In this document: positions 11,408 through 20,760 of the stretch, in pieces | Position numbering within the stretch: position 1 is the stretch's first letter | Layout: each line of letters opens with the position of its first letter | Made by a program: the position numbers and the translations under genes | From: Bostrychus sinensis | Lineage: Eukaryota > Chordata > Actinopteri > Gobiiformes > Eleotridae | NCBI GenBank assembly: GCA_020698575.1 | Contig: CM036252.1 | Span: 23,411,706-23,475,705, forward strand | DNA length: 64,000 bases | Reading direction: 5' to 3' | Notes under the pieces: model-generated | Told to the model about the DNA's origin: nothing | The model's input: the letters and a program-made list of their open reading frames with translations, nothing else | The model's database searches: none

Positions 11408-11472
11408 TTGTCCTGTTAGGAGTTAATCTACCACTACAATGATTTTCAAAACATTATTTTAAGGTCCAAATA
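11408..11472 (+). repeat. Family E repeat, copy 1
   Basis: 'GTTAGGAGTTAATCTACCAC' then 'GATTTTCAAAACATTATTTT' and 'GGTCCAAATA' matches 17571-17635 in order, with about 80 percent identity by eye. Confidence 0.5.
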
Positions 11473-11599
11473 CCACAAATTGTTGCTTTAACTTGCTTAG
11501 ATGGCAACAATGCAAGAAAATGACTAAACCCAACCAATTCTCCACTTGTTTGATATTTACTCCATGGTTAGAAGACTAAATCATATGACTCAAGAAAAA
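11473..11599. other. Spacer
   Basis: Nothing recognised. Confidence 0.4.
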
Positions 11600-12270
11600 C
11601 TAAAGAATTTGTCTATTGACTCTGTTAAATGCAGTTATATGTAGACACCGTGAGTGTGTTTGGCTCCTGCACCAGCTCTGAAGATGTATTTGTATCAGCA
11701 GAGTGTACACACACCTCCTTCTTCCCTCAAGGGCAGAAACAATAGCACGCAGGAGAGTGGCTGTGAGGAGCGCGTGGCATATTGCTGGGACTAATTTACC
11801 AGCAGCGAGGGGAAGTGCTGAGTGGACACAGCTCGGCAGCTGATTCGTGGCCAGGGCTGGGGCCCCTTGGCGACAGACAGACACCGCTGAGGAGCTGAGA
11901 CAGCGGAAAAGTCCACTTCACACAAACCGTAAAACACACCTCATCTCTGCTATTACATTGGTGTCTGTCACTTTCTTATCAAGGAAAGCGAGTGCATGTC
12001 AAGGAGATGCCACCCTCGGGTGCCAGCTGCATGTACTTCTCTTCTGTTGTTGTTTTGTACACTTTTTTTTTCATCTTTTCTGGCATCTGTCGCCTGCTCC
12101 TTGTGTTTGTCCATGCTGTGTCCCCCTCAATGACAAGGGCATCCCATAGCGCCAGATGGACCTCCCTCTCAGCCAACCTACTCTCTTCTCACAAAAGTTG
12201 ATCTTGTCACAGTTTTGAAGGAACAAATGGCATTTACCCCCAGCTATTTCCACAAACACATTTGGGTCAT
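11600..12270. other. GC-richer block, candidate conserved non-coding DNA
   Basis: Less AT-rich than its neighbours and free of recognised repeats. Overlapping open frames occur on both strands (94 codons minus at 11600-11884; 100 codons plus at 11847-12149), as expected of low-stop composition rather than coding. It includes 'GCTGGGACTAATTTACCAGC'. Conservation is inference only. Confidence 0.3.
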
Positions 12271-12275
12271 GCTGA

Positions 12276-12830
12276 GATTTGTCAGGAGTCCTGCGTAGAA
12301 CAACAGGCAGACAGGCTATTATTTAAATTTATAAATATCACAACCCCAAATCATACAAATTTTGGTAATTGCTGCACCCCCACCAATATATTTTTAGAAT
12401 GTGCATACTAAACAACAACATTTATAGGGTTTCACAGCCATTCAAATAAGCATCAATGGTCACAAACCATTCAGCACCATGGACAGCAACAGTAGCAGTT
12501 TACAGAGTCTAGTGTTCTGTGGCTGATGTAGTATAGGCTTTTGGAAATTATTCTGCACTATTTTTAAACAGATGTGGTAGTCTCACTGTCAGCAAACTAA
12601 GACAATAAATACATTCATAAAGCAGCAACACATCAATGGTTATTATTCTTTCCACATTCACAGTGAATGTCTCCCAAGTTTGCCATGATGTCCATAGTTT
12701 GAGTGGGTTTATAAACTTTTCCATGTCCAGGCTATAACTCTTTGCAATGATGCACAGTAGGAGTGTTTGCATAAATATATTGCCACAAAGCACTATGGGT
12801 AATTTACCTTTTTTTAATTGCAAACAGAAT
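12276..12830. repeat. Family G repeat, copy 2
   Basis: Matches 7350-8045 in order: 'AGATTTGTCAGGAGTCCT', 'ACAACAGGCAGACAG', 'TTCAGCACCATGGACAGC', 'CATGATGTCCATAGTTT' and the 32-base identical stretch at 12749-12780. A 91-codon minus frame contains 'IFMQTLLLCIIAKSYS', the counterpart of the copy 1 peptide. This may be a decayed coding segment of an unidentified element, or coincidence from shared DNA. Confidence 0.55.
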
Positions 12831-12884
12831 TTTGCTCATAATATCTAAACTGGCTGTGGTTTCTTGTGTAATTCAACTGATTAA

Positions 12885-12975
12885 GGGATGGTGTCAGCCC
12901 TGCAACTGTCTTGCCACTGTCCCACTGTGCCTTACCTCATGCCCATAGTTCCTGGGACTGTCTCCAGTTGAAGAG
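12885..12975 (+). repeat. Family D SINE 3' fragment
   Basis: 'GGTGTCAGCCCTGCAACTGT' and 'CCTGGGACTGTCTCCAG' match the 3' half of the SINE at 6248-6606. The head is missing. Confidence 0.5.
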
Positions 12976-12984
12976 AAATTAAAT

Positions 12985-13105
12985 ATGAATCCGCATGGAA
13001 CTGTGGGAATGTCTGAGTGTGATTGAGTGTAGTCGTGGTCAGAGAGGCACAGAATGGTAGCCATGTCTCCATCATTCTGCCTCAGAAGTGAATGAATAAT
13101 GCATA
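12985..13105 (+). repeat. Family S SINE 3' fragment
   Basis: 'GAGTGTAGTCGTGGTCAGAG' and 'GTAGCCATGTCTCCATCATT' correspond to the 'TAGTCGGAGGGG..GGCAGCCACGCTTCTGTCAG' part of the SINE at 9666-10010. It ends with 'AGTGAATGAATAAT'. It directly follows a family D piece, so this is a composite of two SINEs. Confidence 0.6.
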
Positions 13106-13218
13106 TAATTAAATAATAATAAAACCTAATACTATGCAGTATTGCAGAAAAACATAAACAACACCAGCTGTTCAGGTGATGAATATATTTCATTTTTGTA
13201 TGGAAAAAAAAGGTTTAT

Positions 13219-13278
13219 TTACATGTATATAATATATACCTAATGTGCAGACATTATGTATATATTATACACATGTAA
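13219..13278. repeat. 28-bp imperfect hairpin
   Basis: The arm at 13219-13246 ('TTACATGTATATAATATATA' onward) pairs with 13251-13278 at 26 of 28 positions around a GCAG loop. The stem is almost all A/T. It may be a MITE remnant or a replication-slippage product. Confidence 0.8.
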
Positions 13279-13374
13279 CATTATGTCATCATCATTATAT
13301 ACCTGTAACATCTAAAAAAACAAAGTTATTGAAAAGTAAGTGCAAAACCAAGTGCAGCTTGAGGGACTGCAGCT
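13279..13374. other. Spacer
   Basis: AT-rich, with ATC and A tracts. Nothing recognised. Confidence 0.4.
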
Positions 13375-13655
13375 CATAATCATCCCAACCTAATTAGTTA
13401 CAAAATGCTCACTTTAGCTGTTTTTCATTAGTACCACTTATTTTTCAGCCTTTTGTTGCCCCTGCCCCAACTTTTTGGGATGTGCTGCTGCCATCGAATA
13501 AAAAATTTAATGAAAAACTATCTCAGTTTCAGCACCTGCTATATTGGTTATGGCCTTGTGAATAAATTATAGATTTTATGATTTGCAAACCATTGGATTC
13601 TGTTTTGGTTTACATAATAGTGTCCCCATTTCTTTGTAATAAGGTTTGCACAATA
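13375..13655 (-). mobile_element. Family B DNA element, one end, inverted
   Basis: Read on the minus strand it starts 'ACAAACCTTATTACAAAGAA', continues with 'GGGGACACTA' and 'TTTGCAAATCATAAAATC', and reaches 'CCCAAAAAGTTGGGGCAGGG' (written on the plus strand as 'CCCTGCCCCAACTTTTTGGG'). It then has the internal 'AGTGGTACTAATGAAAAACA' and 'GTAACTAATTAGGTTGGG'. This is the leading part of the family, more complete than most copies here. The rest of the element is missing. Confidence 0.7.
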
Positions 13656-14831
13656 CATACGCACCACTTGTCTGGTTTTATGACATAAAAGTGATGTAAC
13701 CCGAAGGTGTCATCACATCAGTGCGCCTGTTGATTTCCTGTCTTTATCTTCTCAGTGTGTCATTATGCTTCTTGCTGAGCTTGTAATAGGTGTTGGTCCT
13801 TGACTACATAGACCCTGCATACCAATCAGTTGTTTAAAATATAATGGTTACCGGGTCTTGCGTTTATGTCCTATATCCATTAATTGTTGGAAATTGCTCC
13901 CCGCTGCGCACCAGGGTTCACTGATTTCAAGGCAGCAGACCCCCACCGAAACCCTAGTGATGCAGTACAGTAAGAAAAACATAAAAAGAGACTGTAGTGG
14001 GAGATTAGGCCTAAATGCAGCATTAATTAGTTATGAAAGCGATAGTTTGAGGTCAGAATGTACCGTACTGTTTGCCAGTGGGGGTCTTGGGGATTCTACC
14101 TTTTGCACAGTGTGAGTGTGTATAACCTAGCAACATGAGAAATGGTGCAGAATGGGTGCTGCTGCTGTAAGCCCCGGTGTTCCAGCTTGTTTTGGTAATA
14201 TTCTTGGTCTTGTTTAATTCAGGTCATGCTTCACACACTGTACAACACCTGAAAATTGCTCTCCAGATAAAAGACGAGCGTGCACAGATATTTTTACCAC
14301 ATCACCCAGGTCTATGGAAACCTCAGTCCTTGCTCTTTCCATCTTCAATTAGGTCCCGCTCGTGGTTACATGGATTGTGTGGCTTCTGCAGGAGTAAATA
14401 GACATGTTTTTCACAGTGCTGACTGAAGGAAAGTGTGCTATAATTAATCTTAGAAAACATCACTTTAATGATCACCTTAGTGCCTGTGTCCACATACTTG
14501 CCAGCAGCCAAGACCCAGAGCAATGATTTTCAATAAAAAAAAATCCACAATAGTAGTAGAAGGTTGCCATTACTGTCAAAAAAATCTAATTTGTTTGTTG
14601 ACCAAATAAGTAATACTCACTGCATCATTTATTGTTTATTGTGAGATTTGTTGCTTCATGATCAAAATAAAAATTGTTCAACTGTTCCCATCAGTTTTTT
14701 TTATTATATTACTTATTAATAAAAATCTCCTCAGTTGTCCTAATGCTGAAGAAATGCACTTGTAGTTGGGTTAGTTTAGAGACATTATCCTAACATACTG
14801 TAATCTAATGGGCAGTTCACTTTTATTACTA
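13656..14831. other. 1.2 kb without a recognised feature
   Basis: Open frames of 66-85 codons (for example 13858-14115 plus) carry no motif. There are no familiar repeats beyond short A and T tracts. Confidence 0.45.
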
Positions 14832-15225
14832 AAACCTCGGTTCGTTTAAAATTGGGACACTGTGTAAAATATTAATACAAACAGAATGGAAGGGTTCTCA
14901 AATCTCATAAACAACATATCAGGTGTTGAAAATAAGATACTTTTAATTTCATGAACAATAATAGCTCATTTTGAATCTGAAAAAGTATGGCCAGGGGCTT
15001 CAAAAGGCTGGCAGGAAGGTGGCACTAATACTAATAAAAAGAAAATTGCAGTGAATTAGGTTAATTGGTGACAATGGAGTAAGATTACTGGGTATAAGTG
15101 GGGCATTTTATAAAAAAAAAATAAAAAAAACAGACATTATTCTGTACTGGAAATCACTGCATGGATTAGAAAGACTTTCAGAAGGAACTTGTCTGTGAAC
15201 ACAGTTTGGCCAAATACAAGTAAAA
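14832..15225 (+). mobile_element. Family B DNA element with transposase-region remnant
   Basis: From the left: 'AATTGGGACACTGTGTAAAA', 'CTCATAAACAACATATCAGG', 'AAAGGCTGGCAGGAAGGTGG', 'GAATTAGGTTAATTGGTGAC' and 'GGGTATAAGTGGGGCATTTT'. The part at 15140-15210 ('CTGTACTGGAAATCACTGCA', 'CTTGTCTGTGAACACAGTTT') matches internal coding sequence of long family members. The copy therefore derives from an autonomous element by internal deletion. No open frame remains and the right end is absent. Confidence 0.65.
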
Positions 15226-15289
15226 GATGCGTGGTTTGGCGTGGTCCTTGCTAGTGAAAATGTTTAAAAAGCAGTCTGGACTTGTTTTT

Positions 15290-15545
15290 TAAAATACAAG
15301 ATGTTTCACCTCTTATCCAAGAGGCTTTCTCAATTCTGAAATTGAACTGGTAATTGAGCTGGTTATATGCTCCCAGGAAGGAAGAGTTTTAGACCTGAAA
15401 CTAAATTCTAATGGTTCAGGGGACTAAATAGACTCTGAAAGGGCCTGAGTGGTTTTGGGGCTGTTAGGAGTCCTTTGTCCTCAGCTGCAGTGAGGGAGAC
15501 AGTTGTTAACCCTCCCCAGCCTGGTCAGCTCTTCCATATCTAAGA
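15290..15545 (-). repeat. Probable Penelope-like element 3' fragment
   Basis: On the minus strand the order 'AGCTGAGGACAAAGGACTCC', 'AAACCACTCAGGCCCTTTCA', 'GAGTCTATTTAGTCCCCTGA' and 'GCCTCTTGGATAAGAGGTGA' matches a sequence I associate with the 3' region of Penelope-like retroelements (Poseidon/Neptune type) in fish. No GIY-YIG or reverse-transcriptase coding is left. The class assignment is from memory. Confidence 0.45.
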
Positions 15546-15639
15546 AACCTCAGTCGATTTCTTTTCTCCACAGGATAATATTGTCTCTGCATTTGACCAA
15601 ACTTTCCAATGCCACTAAAGGGACTTGTCAGGAGAAGAG

Positions 15640-15868
15640 GGCGACCGCTCTGCAACTCCCATGGACCCTTCTCCAGGTCTTGATCCAGGATCAGGAGTAC
15701 CTGAAGGATCAGCCTATGGCATACATGTTTTGAGAGAACCCAGGAGAACCCACCTGAGAACATGGAGTGGAGCACACTTCATACAGAGAGCTGCCAGAGG
15801 TCCAAGATTCAAATTTGGAACCTTCTTGTTGTGAGGCTACAGTGCTTACCACTTTGTCAGCATGCTCC
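15640..15868 (-). repeat. Family D SINE, inverted
   Basis: On the minus strand it begins 'AGTGGTAAGCACTGTAGCCT' and 'CACAACAAGAAGGTTCC', then 'CTCTGTATGAAGTGTGCTCC', 'GGTGGGTTCTCCTGGGTTCT' and 'CTGGATCAAGACCTGGAGAA'. The head matches the SINE at 33098-33290, while the tail is a variant. Two overlapping plus frames here (15503-15733 and 15625-15834) are shadows of the SINE. Confidence 0.65.
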
Positions 15869-16247
15869 CTGATCTGTTTAAAATAAATTGCCTAACTATT
15901 TTGGTTCTCATCTCTTTATTGCTGTGAATGAGAGGAAAGAGTCACAGGACAATCCTTAAACCCTCCAGGAAATATAGTTTATTTTAACTGACAAGATAAT
16001 TTTAAATGTATCAGCCATTATTTTTTATAGAATAGGCAAAAGTCTGTCTGTGTCTGCTGCTCACATCATTATGAGGCATCATTTGTTAACAGTGCATAGG
16101 CTTCACATTGTTTAAATGGTACCAAACAGCAGCTCTACTTGTTAGTCTGAACCTGTCAACTAAAGGATCGGCCTTTGGGAATCCAGTGGCCTGAGGCAGG
16201 TTGATGAGACATCCACACTGGGCAGCGGTTTGTGTGCCTGCCAACAA
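15869..16247. other. No recognised feature
   Basis: AT-rich, with no familiar repeat or gene. Confidence 0.4.
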
Positions 16248-16495
16248 TCAGTTTCTAAAAAGTGGGGACACTGTGTAAAATGTGAATAAAAACTTAATTG
16301 CAAATCTCATGAGCCCATATTTATTTAAAGGTTGAAAGGTTATTTTAACACATTCAAAAAAAAAAAGAAAAAAAAAATACAATACCACATTTTCAATTTG
16401 ATGGCAGTAAAACAGTAACAAGCCTGGAAAAAGTTTTACTATTAAAAAGGAACATTTATCTGTGGGTGTTGCCAGTTAACATGATTTGTTACATT
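16248..16495 (+). mobile_element. Family B DNA element, left part
   Basis: 'AAAAAGTGGGGACACTGTGT', 'AATGTGAATAAAAACTTAAT', 'CTCATGAGCCCATATTTATT' and 'TTTTCAATTTGATGGCAGTA' follow the family from its left end, inward to 'GTTGCCAGTTAACATGATTT'. The outermost 'ACAAACCC' is mutated and the right end is missing. An A-rich tract at 16358-16378 sits inside. Confidence 0.65.
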
Positions 16496-17130
16496 TTTTC
16501 TTGCCCTTGTCCACTGCATTCTGTCTTTAATTAAAATTTACACAGCATTCCCACTTTTTTTTTATTTTAATTGATTCATATTTCCACTGTGACCTACTGG
16601 CAAAGTGGTCCTGTCGGCTAGTTTCAGCTGCTGCCACTTCCCACAGGACGTTATTGTTGGTGGAACATGGGGAGGCATCCCGGTCCAAAACCCTCAAACG
16701 CAGCATGTTAACCTTTCCCTCCGAGGAACAGGCGGCTGCTGAATGCACAAAAGTGGCTTGACATTAAGGAAAGTGAAACTGCTGGCATCGGCGGGGGGCG
16801 CGGTGACGTGGTATGGAGACCTTTCGCTGATCAGTGCGTCAGCAGAAGTTGTGAAGAGTATAGGCCGGACCTCAGAGGTCAGGGTAATTCCACGACTCCG
16901 ACACTGTCTTTTCACACCAGATAAAAGGTTAGATACCCACTGTGAGAGTGCAGCACCAGCTGCTACAATATCACTGTACACAGTACGGCTGCTATACAAA
17001 ATGCACCATCCAGTGTGAAAGAGAGTGCATTAGGTGGACACACCGAGCAAAGACAAGTAATGCTTTTTCCATGGTCACATTTTCTCACTCAACGCCTGCA
17101 GAACCAGTACTGCCTGACTTTTAAAGTTTG
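16496..17130. other. GC-richer block, candidate conserved non-coding DNA
   Basis: From about 16600 to 17030 the sequence is GC- and CpG-richer than its flanks and contains no known repeat. Frames are open on both strands (91 codons plus at 16743-17018; 101 codons minus at 16694-16999), with no recognisable protein. Two AGGTCA-like sites flank a palindrome in 'GACCTCAGAGGTCAGGG' near 16869. Confidence 0.3.
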
Positions 17131-17570
17131 TGTACTTTATAGAGGTATACCAAGGTAATTGACTTTAAAGCAACACAATGGAACTTTTGCTTTTCCTTTG
17201 GCTTCTTCTCTGGTTAATAAAACTCCATAAGATTAAGTTTGACAGTTGACAGAAACGATAGAAAAGGAGTATGTCATTGTGTTTTTTTCCTTTCTTTTCT
17301 TAAATAACTAGCTTTGTCGATTAATTATTTTCTGACCATATGCCATAAAAAAATAGTTTGCAAATGATGTAATGTGTATCATAGAATAAGTTGCTCATTA
17401 TGTAGCCATATTGTTGGTAGAATGAAAAGGACAGTGTCATTTATAAAGCTGGACATTTACATAGCTGTTTTATTTGTTAGCTACTTTTCAGCCAGCTTTT
17501 ATCTTAGCCTACCTGCTCCCCTGAGTTACATAGTGATAGAGAACGAAAAGTACTCAGAAGTTAGGAGAGG
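17131..17570. other. No recognised feature
   Basis: AT-rich. A 69-codon plus frame at 17374-17583 is hydrophobic but unsupported as a gene. Confidence 0.4.
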
Positions 17571-17635
17571 TTTGTCACGTTAAGAGTTGGTCTACCACTA
17601 AAATCATTTTCAAACGATTAATTTAGGCTCCAAAT
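17571..17635 (+). repeat. Family E repeat, copy 2
   Basis: 'GTTAAGAGTTGGTCTACCAC', 'TCATTTTCAAACGATTAATT' and 'GGCTCCAAATA' parallel 11408-11472. It is followed at once by a perfect hairpin. Confidence 0.5.
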
Positions 17636-17644
17636 ATGTGTGCT

Positions 17645-17676
17645 GTTTGTATCTCTGCCTTTGCAGAGATACAAAC
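17645..17676. repeat. Perfect 14-bp hairpin
   Basis: 'GTTTGTATCTCTGC' and its exact inverse 'GCAGAGATACAAAC' flank a CTTT loop. Confidence 0.9.
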
Positions 17677-18548
17677 AAACTTAGAGAAACTGGACCAATG
17701 GATTTCTAGCAGCACATTTTAGATTTTCTGTCCAGTGGTATGTTATTTTTTCCATGCATGTGACTGTGGCCAATACAATACATTGTGTAATTATTTCTGC
17801 CCACTCCGGAAACAACTGCATCCATAGCTTTGTGTCCAGGGACTCTCCAGCATCTGCACATCCTCATTTGTAGCATGGTCAGCCCCTTTCTTCAAACAAC
17901 ACTCAGCTATAGCCTTCAAAGCAGAAATGCATTAATGACAACCTAATCCAGAGCCGGTTTTCTAAAGTCCAAGTCCAAGATGGGAATAATAACTGGATTT
18001 CATCTCCTCCTATCTCACACACACTAGTGCAAACACAAATGCATACGTCTGCTGACATGTATGTACACACAGGACACTGGATATCTCGCTCAGAGGAACA
18101 CTTTGAACCGGTCTAGCGCTATTAGCGTGCTGGGTTGCCGGGGGCTACAGGAAAAGGGCTACTGCACACACAGCTCCGGTGGCTTGCAGTGTCTTCTCCA
18201 AAGCCCAAGAGGTTCATTATAGAGACACGAGCTCCAGTAGCCAGCATATTGTGAACCAGAGGAAAGTTATCATGGCAATGATTCAAGGGCCTGAATCTTT
18301 CAGTCAAAAGGGATTTCCTCGCCTTGGCTCGCCTTGCTTAGGCTCATTTAACAAATGGCAGGGGAGATTCTCAAGGCACTCTGTCATTATCTTAAAGGGA
18401 AAGGCACAGGAATGAAGCACTGGGGGAAAAAACAAAACAAAATCGAAAGTTAATTTTTAATTGGCATGCAGCCTGCTGCCATGTGTTTGTAGTGAAATGT
18501 ATACATGGAGAAAAACACTGAAGCTCAGTATAAAACACTGGTGGAAAG
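17677..18548. other. No gene; GC-richer part at 18080-18420
   Basis: Nothing is recognised. The right part is richer in GC and is open on both strands (78 codons plus; 61 minus) without motifs. The last 8 bases (18541-18548) are the left target duplication of the next element. Confidence 0.4.
18541..18548. repeat. Target-site duplication, left
   Basis: GTGGAAAG, identical to 19217-19224. Confidence 0.9.
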
Positions 18549-19216
18549 TAGGGATGCACCGATACCACTTTTTTTCAAACTGATACGAGTACGAGTACTT
18601 CCATTTGAGTACTCGCCGATACCGAGTACCGATACGAGTACTTATATAGGGGTTGCTTAATAGTTTATACAGTCACACTACTATATCTCATTCATCCCAT
18701 ACCGTGTCGTCTTTTTGCCGTCTATTCCCGCTCTGCCATGCTAAGTTATTTTTACAACAAAGTGATTTGAACACAGCTAACCATGGCTAAAATTTGCTTA
18801 ACATGGACATGTTATACCTCCTTTTATAGCTTAGATTCTCCTCTATCCAGTCGCTAAATCATTTTAAAAACAGATTGAGCATCATGTTTTATCAGACAAC
18901 AACTGCTTCACACTCCGCGCTTATATCATTTTCGGGACAGCTAGGACAACAAAAGGACAGCTGCTTAAGTTTCAGGACTCACGTATGATTTGGGATAAGT
19001 CTGGTTGAGCAGAATGGAGAGTCAGCTTTGCTTTTATCTCCATACAGTTCACTTTGAAATCCTTCTACTCAGTTCTCACTGCTCAGCTGAGAGGGGAATG
19101 TCACGTGACAGCGCTGTAAAGTGATATCGGGCCACTTTTATGAATACGAGTACGAGTACTTAGACATGGTATCGGTACCGATACCCGATACTGGTATCGG
19201 TATCGGTGCATCCCTA
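18549..19216 (+). mobile_element. hAT-type non-autonomous transposon with intact ends
   Basis: The left end 'TAGGGATGCACCGATACC' is exactly repeated, inverted, at the right end. The 8-bp sequence GTGGAAAG flanks both sides (18541-18548 and 19217-19224), a perfect target-site duplication and the mark of the hAT superfamily. Subterminal 'GATACGAGTACGAGTACTT' motifs occur near both ends and may be transposase-binding repeats. The 668-bp length and lack of a transposase frame make it a MITE mobilised in trans. A diverged copy in the opposite orientation lies at 30836-31176. Confidence 0.9.
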
Positions 19217-19224
19217 GTGGAAAG
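19217..19224. repeat. Target-site duplication, right
   Basis: GTGGAAAG, identical to 18541-18548. Confidence 0.9.
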
Positions 19225-19394
19225 TGTCTACATACTTTTTCCTTTTAATAGGTAAATTCTAGAGGAAAAAAATTAAATTGTGTATATATTTTTAAAATTT
19301 TCCATGCTTATGACGTCATTAATGTTTTGGACCTTTTCATGTATTTTAATCTTTGTATAAATAAAGAGAGAAAACATTTCTCTAAAACTATTCC

Positions 19395-19615
19395 TTGATG
19401 TAATAGAAGTAGAAGAAGTACTTATAGTGGTAACAGTAGCAATAGTTTTGGTGGTAATTAGAATTAGAAGTAGCAGCTTTAGGATTACTTATAGGTTAAG
19501 GAGTTGTATCAGTACCAGGAAAAGTAGTAGTAACAATCAGTTGTGGTAATAGTAAAAGTAATAGTGGTAGAAGAAGTAGTAGCTGTGGGGTAATAGTAGT
19601 AGAAATCAGTAGTGC
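19395..19615 (+). repeat. GTA/GAA-rich quasi-trinucleotide tract
   Basis: A long irregular run of AGT, AGA and GTA triplets ('AGTAGTAGTAACAATCAG', 'TAGAAGAAGTAGTAGC'). Similar tracts occur at 37100-37245 and 61960-62050, and in reverse complement at 45395-45475 and 47030-47090. On the minus strand it forces a leucine/proline-rich frame at 19496-19723, which is not a gene. Confidence 0.75.
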
Positions 19616-19622
19616 TAATGAA

Positions 19623-19770
19623 AATAATAACACATTGGATTTATATAGTGTCTTTCTTAGATACTCAAAGCCCAAAGACACAACAACAGAATGTAATACT
19701 GGTAGCGGGGATTGACCCACCAACCTTCGGGTTAGTGGGCATACATCTCTACCAACATTTGCTGCCCTTC
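19623..19770 (-). repeat. Family S-like SINE, inverted, internally shortened
   Basis: On the minus strand the head reads 'TTGGTAGAGATGTATGCCCA', then a B box-like 'GGTTGGTGGGTCAATCCCCG'. It runs quickly into a tail 'AAGACACTATATAAATCCAA' followed by TGTTATTATT. The tail resembles that of 9666-10010 and the central body is missing. Confidence 0.6.
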
Positions 19771-20285
19771 ACCCTGCATGAGTACACTTTGAAACTGGAG
19801 AACGCAGCAGTGGGAACAAACACATTGCCTAATCCGTGTTGATGTCAGCACTCTCATGATATGAAATGCAAAAAGCTAAATTTTTCACCCCCCAAATGTC
19901 TCCACCCCTCCCTGTCCCGAAGATTTTCTCTCCTCTCTCCTCGTTCGCAGCTCGCTCCATCTCGAGAACGGTGTCACTTTCACTACTCTCTGGAAAAGTG
20001 CTGTCAGAGCTTGTCTCGAAGTGCTCCGAAATTTCAGAAAGTCTCTCAAAGTAACCCTAGACTTGTCAACCCTAAGTGGTACATATCCGGTACATAACAG
20101 CCTCCCAAAGTCTAAAAAGTATCACTAATGGTCCAATGTCCAATAATTGCAAAATGAGACTTAGTCCAAATTTAAGTCTGCATTCTGACAGAAAGATGTT
20201 CTTGTTCTTCCTTTATACATCATACCATAGTTTATTGATCTTTGATGAGAAGTTAACTCACTAACTTCACAAAAATAAATACAAG
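19771..20285. other. Unrecognised block with an acidic minus-strand frame
   Basis: The part at about 19844-20050 is open on the minus strand after a stop and encodes an acidic, serine-rich peptide including 'RLSEISEHFETSSDSTFPES'. Such N-termini occur in several DNA transposases, but the same DNA is also open for 78 codons on the plus strand and I cannot identify a family. Confidence 0.25.
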
Positions 20286-20373
20286 ATATGCCAAGGTAAA
20301 GCTCAGTTGGTAGAGCTGAAATTATGCACGGTGACTAAATCCTGCCTTGGTGTCGTGGGTTCAAGTCCGGACT
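20286..20373 (+). repeat. tRNA-like SINE head, truncated by a LINE
   Basis: A box-like 'AAAGCTCAGTTGGTAGAGC' and B box 'GGTTCAAGTCC' (20358-20368) are clear, but the spacing is longer than in a functional tRNA. The sequence then passes directly into the 3' tail of a minus-strand LINE. I do not see the rest of the SINE beyond the LINE. Confidence 0.6.
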
Positions 20374-20760
20374 CTCAGGTTCAGGTTTCTTTATTCGTAC
20401 CTGTGGGTAAATTAGATTTGCAGTACAAGAGAAAAGAGAAAAGGCATCTCATCATGCACTCATACACACAGGAAATAAATACAATATCAATAAAAGTGCT
20501 TAGTGTGTCATCTTTAGTGGTGCAGATTCTTGTTTAAAAGGGCTACAGGAACAAAACTATTCTTATATCTCTTTGTTCTGCATTTTGGAAAAGAGAATCT
20601 CTGACCGGATGGTAGGAGCTGGAACAGGCGTTTTAAAGAGTGGGACTGATCTTGGCTGACACTAGAGCTTAGACGCTGCAGCTGCCTCAAGTACAGTGAA
20701 TCTGGGCTCAGCTGTGGCTGTCCAATCAGCTTGCTTTCCCATTTCACTATCAGGTTTAGT
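20374..20760 (-). pseudogene. L2-like LINE, 3' end with ORF2 C-terminus
   Basis: On the minus strand, 20747-20514 encodes the far C-terminus of a non-LTR retrotransposon ORF2. The diagnostic run is 'LFQLLPSGQRFSFPKCRTKR' followed by 'NSFVPVALLN', matching the 'LLPSGRR..P..RT.R..NSF.P.A..LLN' ending typical of L2-type elements in fish. The 3' UTR follows down to a short 'GAACCTGA' tail at the SINE junction. The reverse transcriptase and endonuclease domains are absent (5' truncation), as is usual for LINE insertions made by target-primed reverse transcription. It cannot be active. Confidence 0.7.

Noticed and set aside
20286..20373. Possible functional tRNA gene
   Set aside because: A and B boxes are present but the spacing is too long, no cloverleaf closes, and the copy abuts a LINE. 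It is a SINE head.
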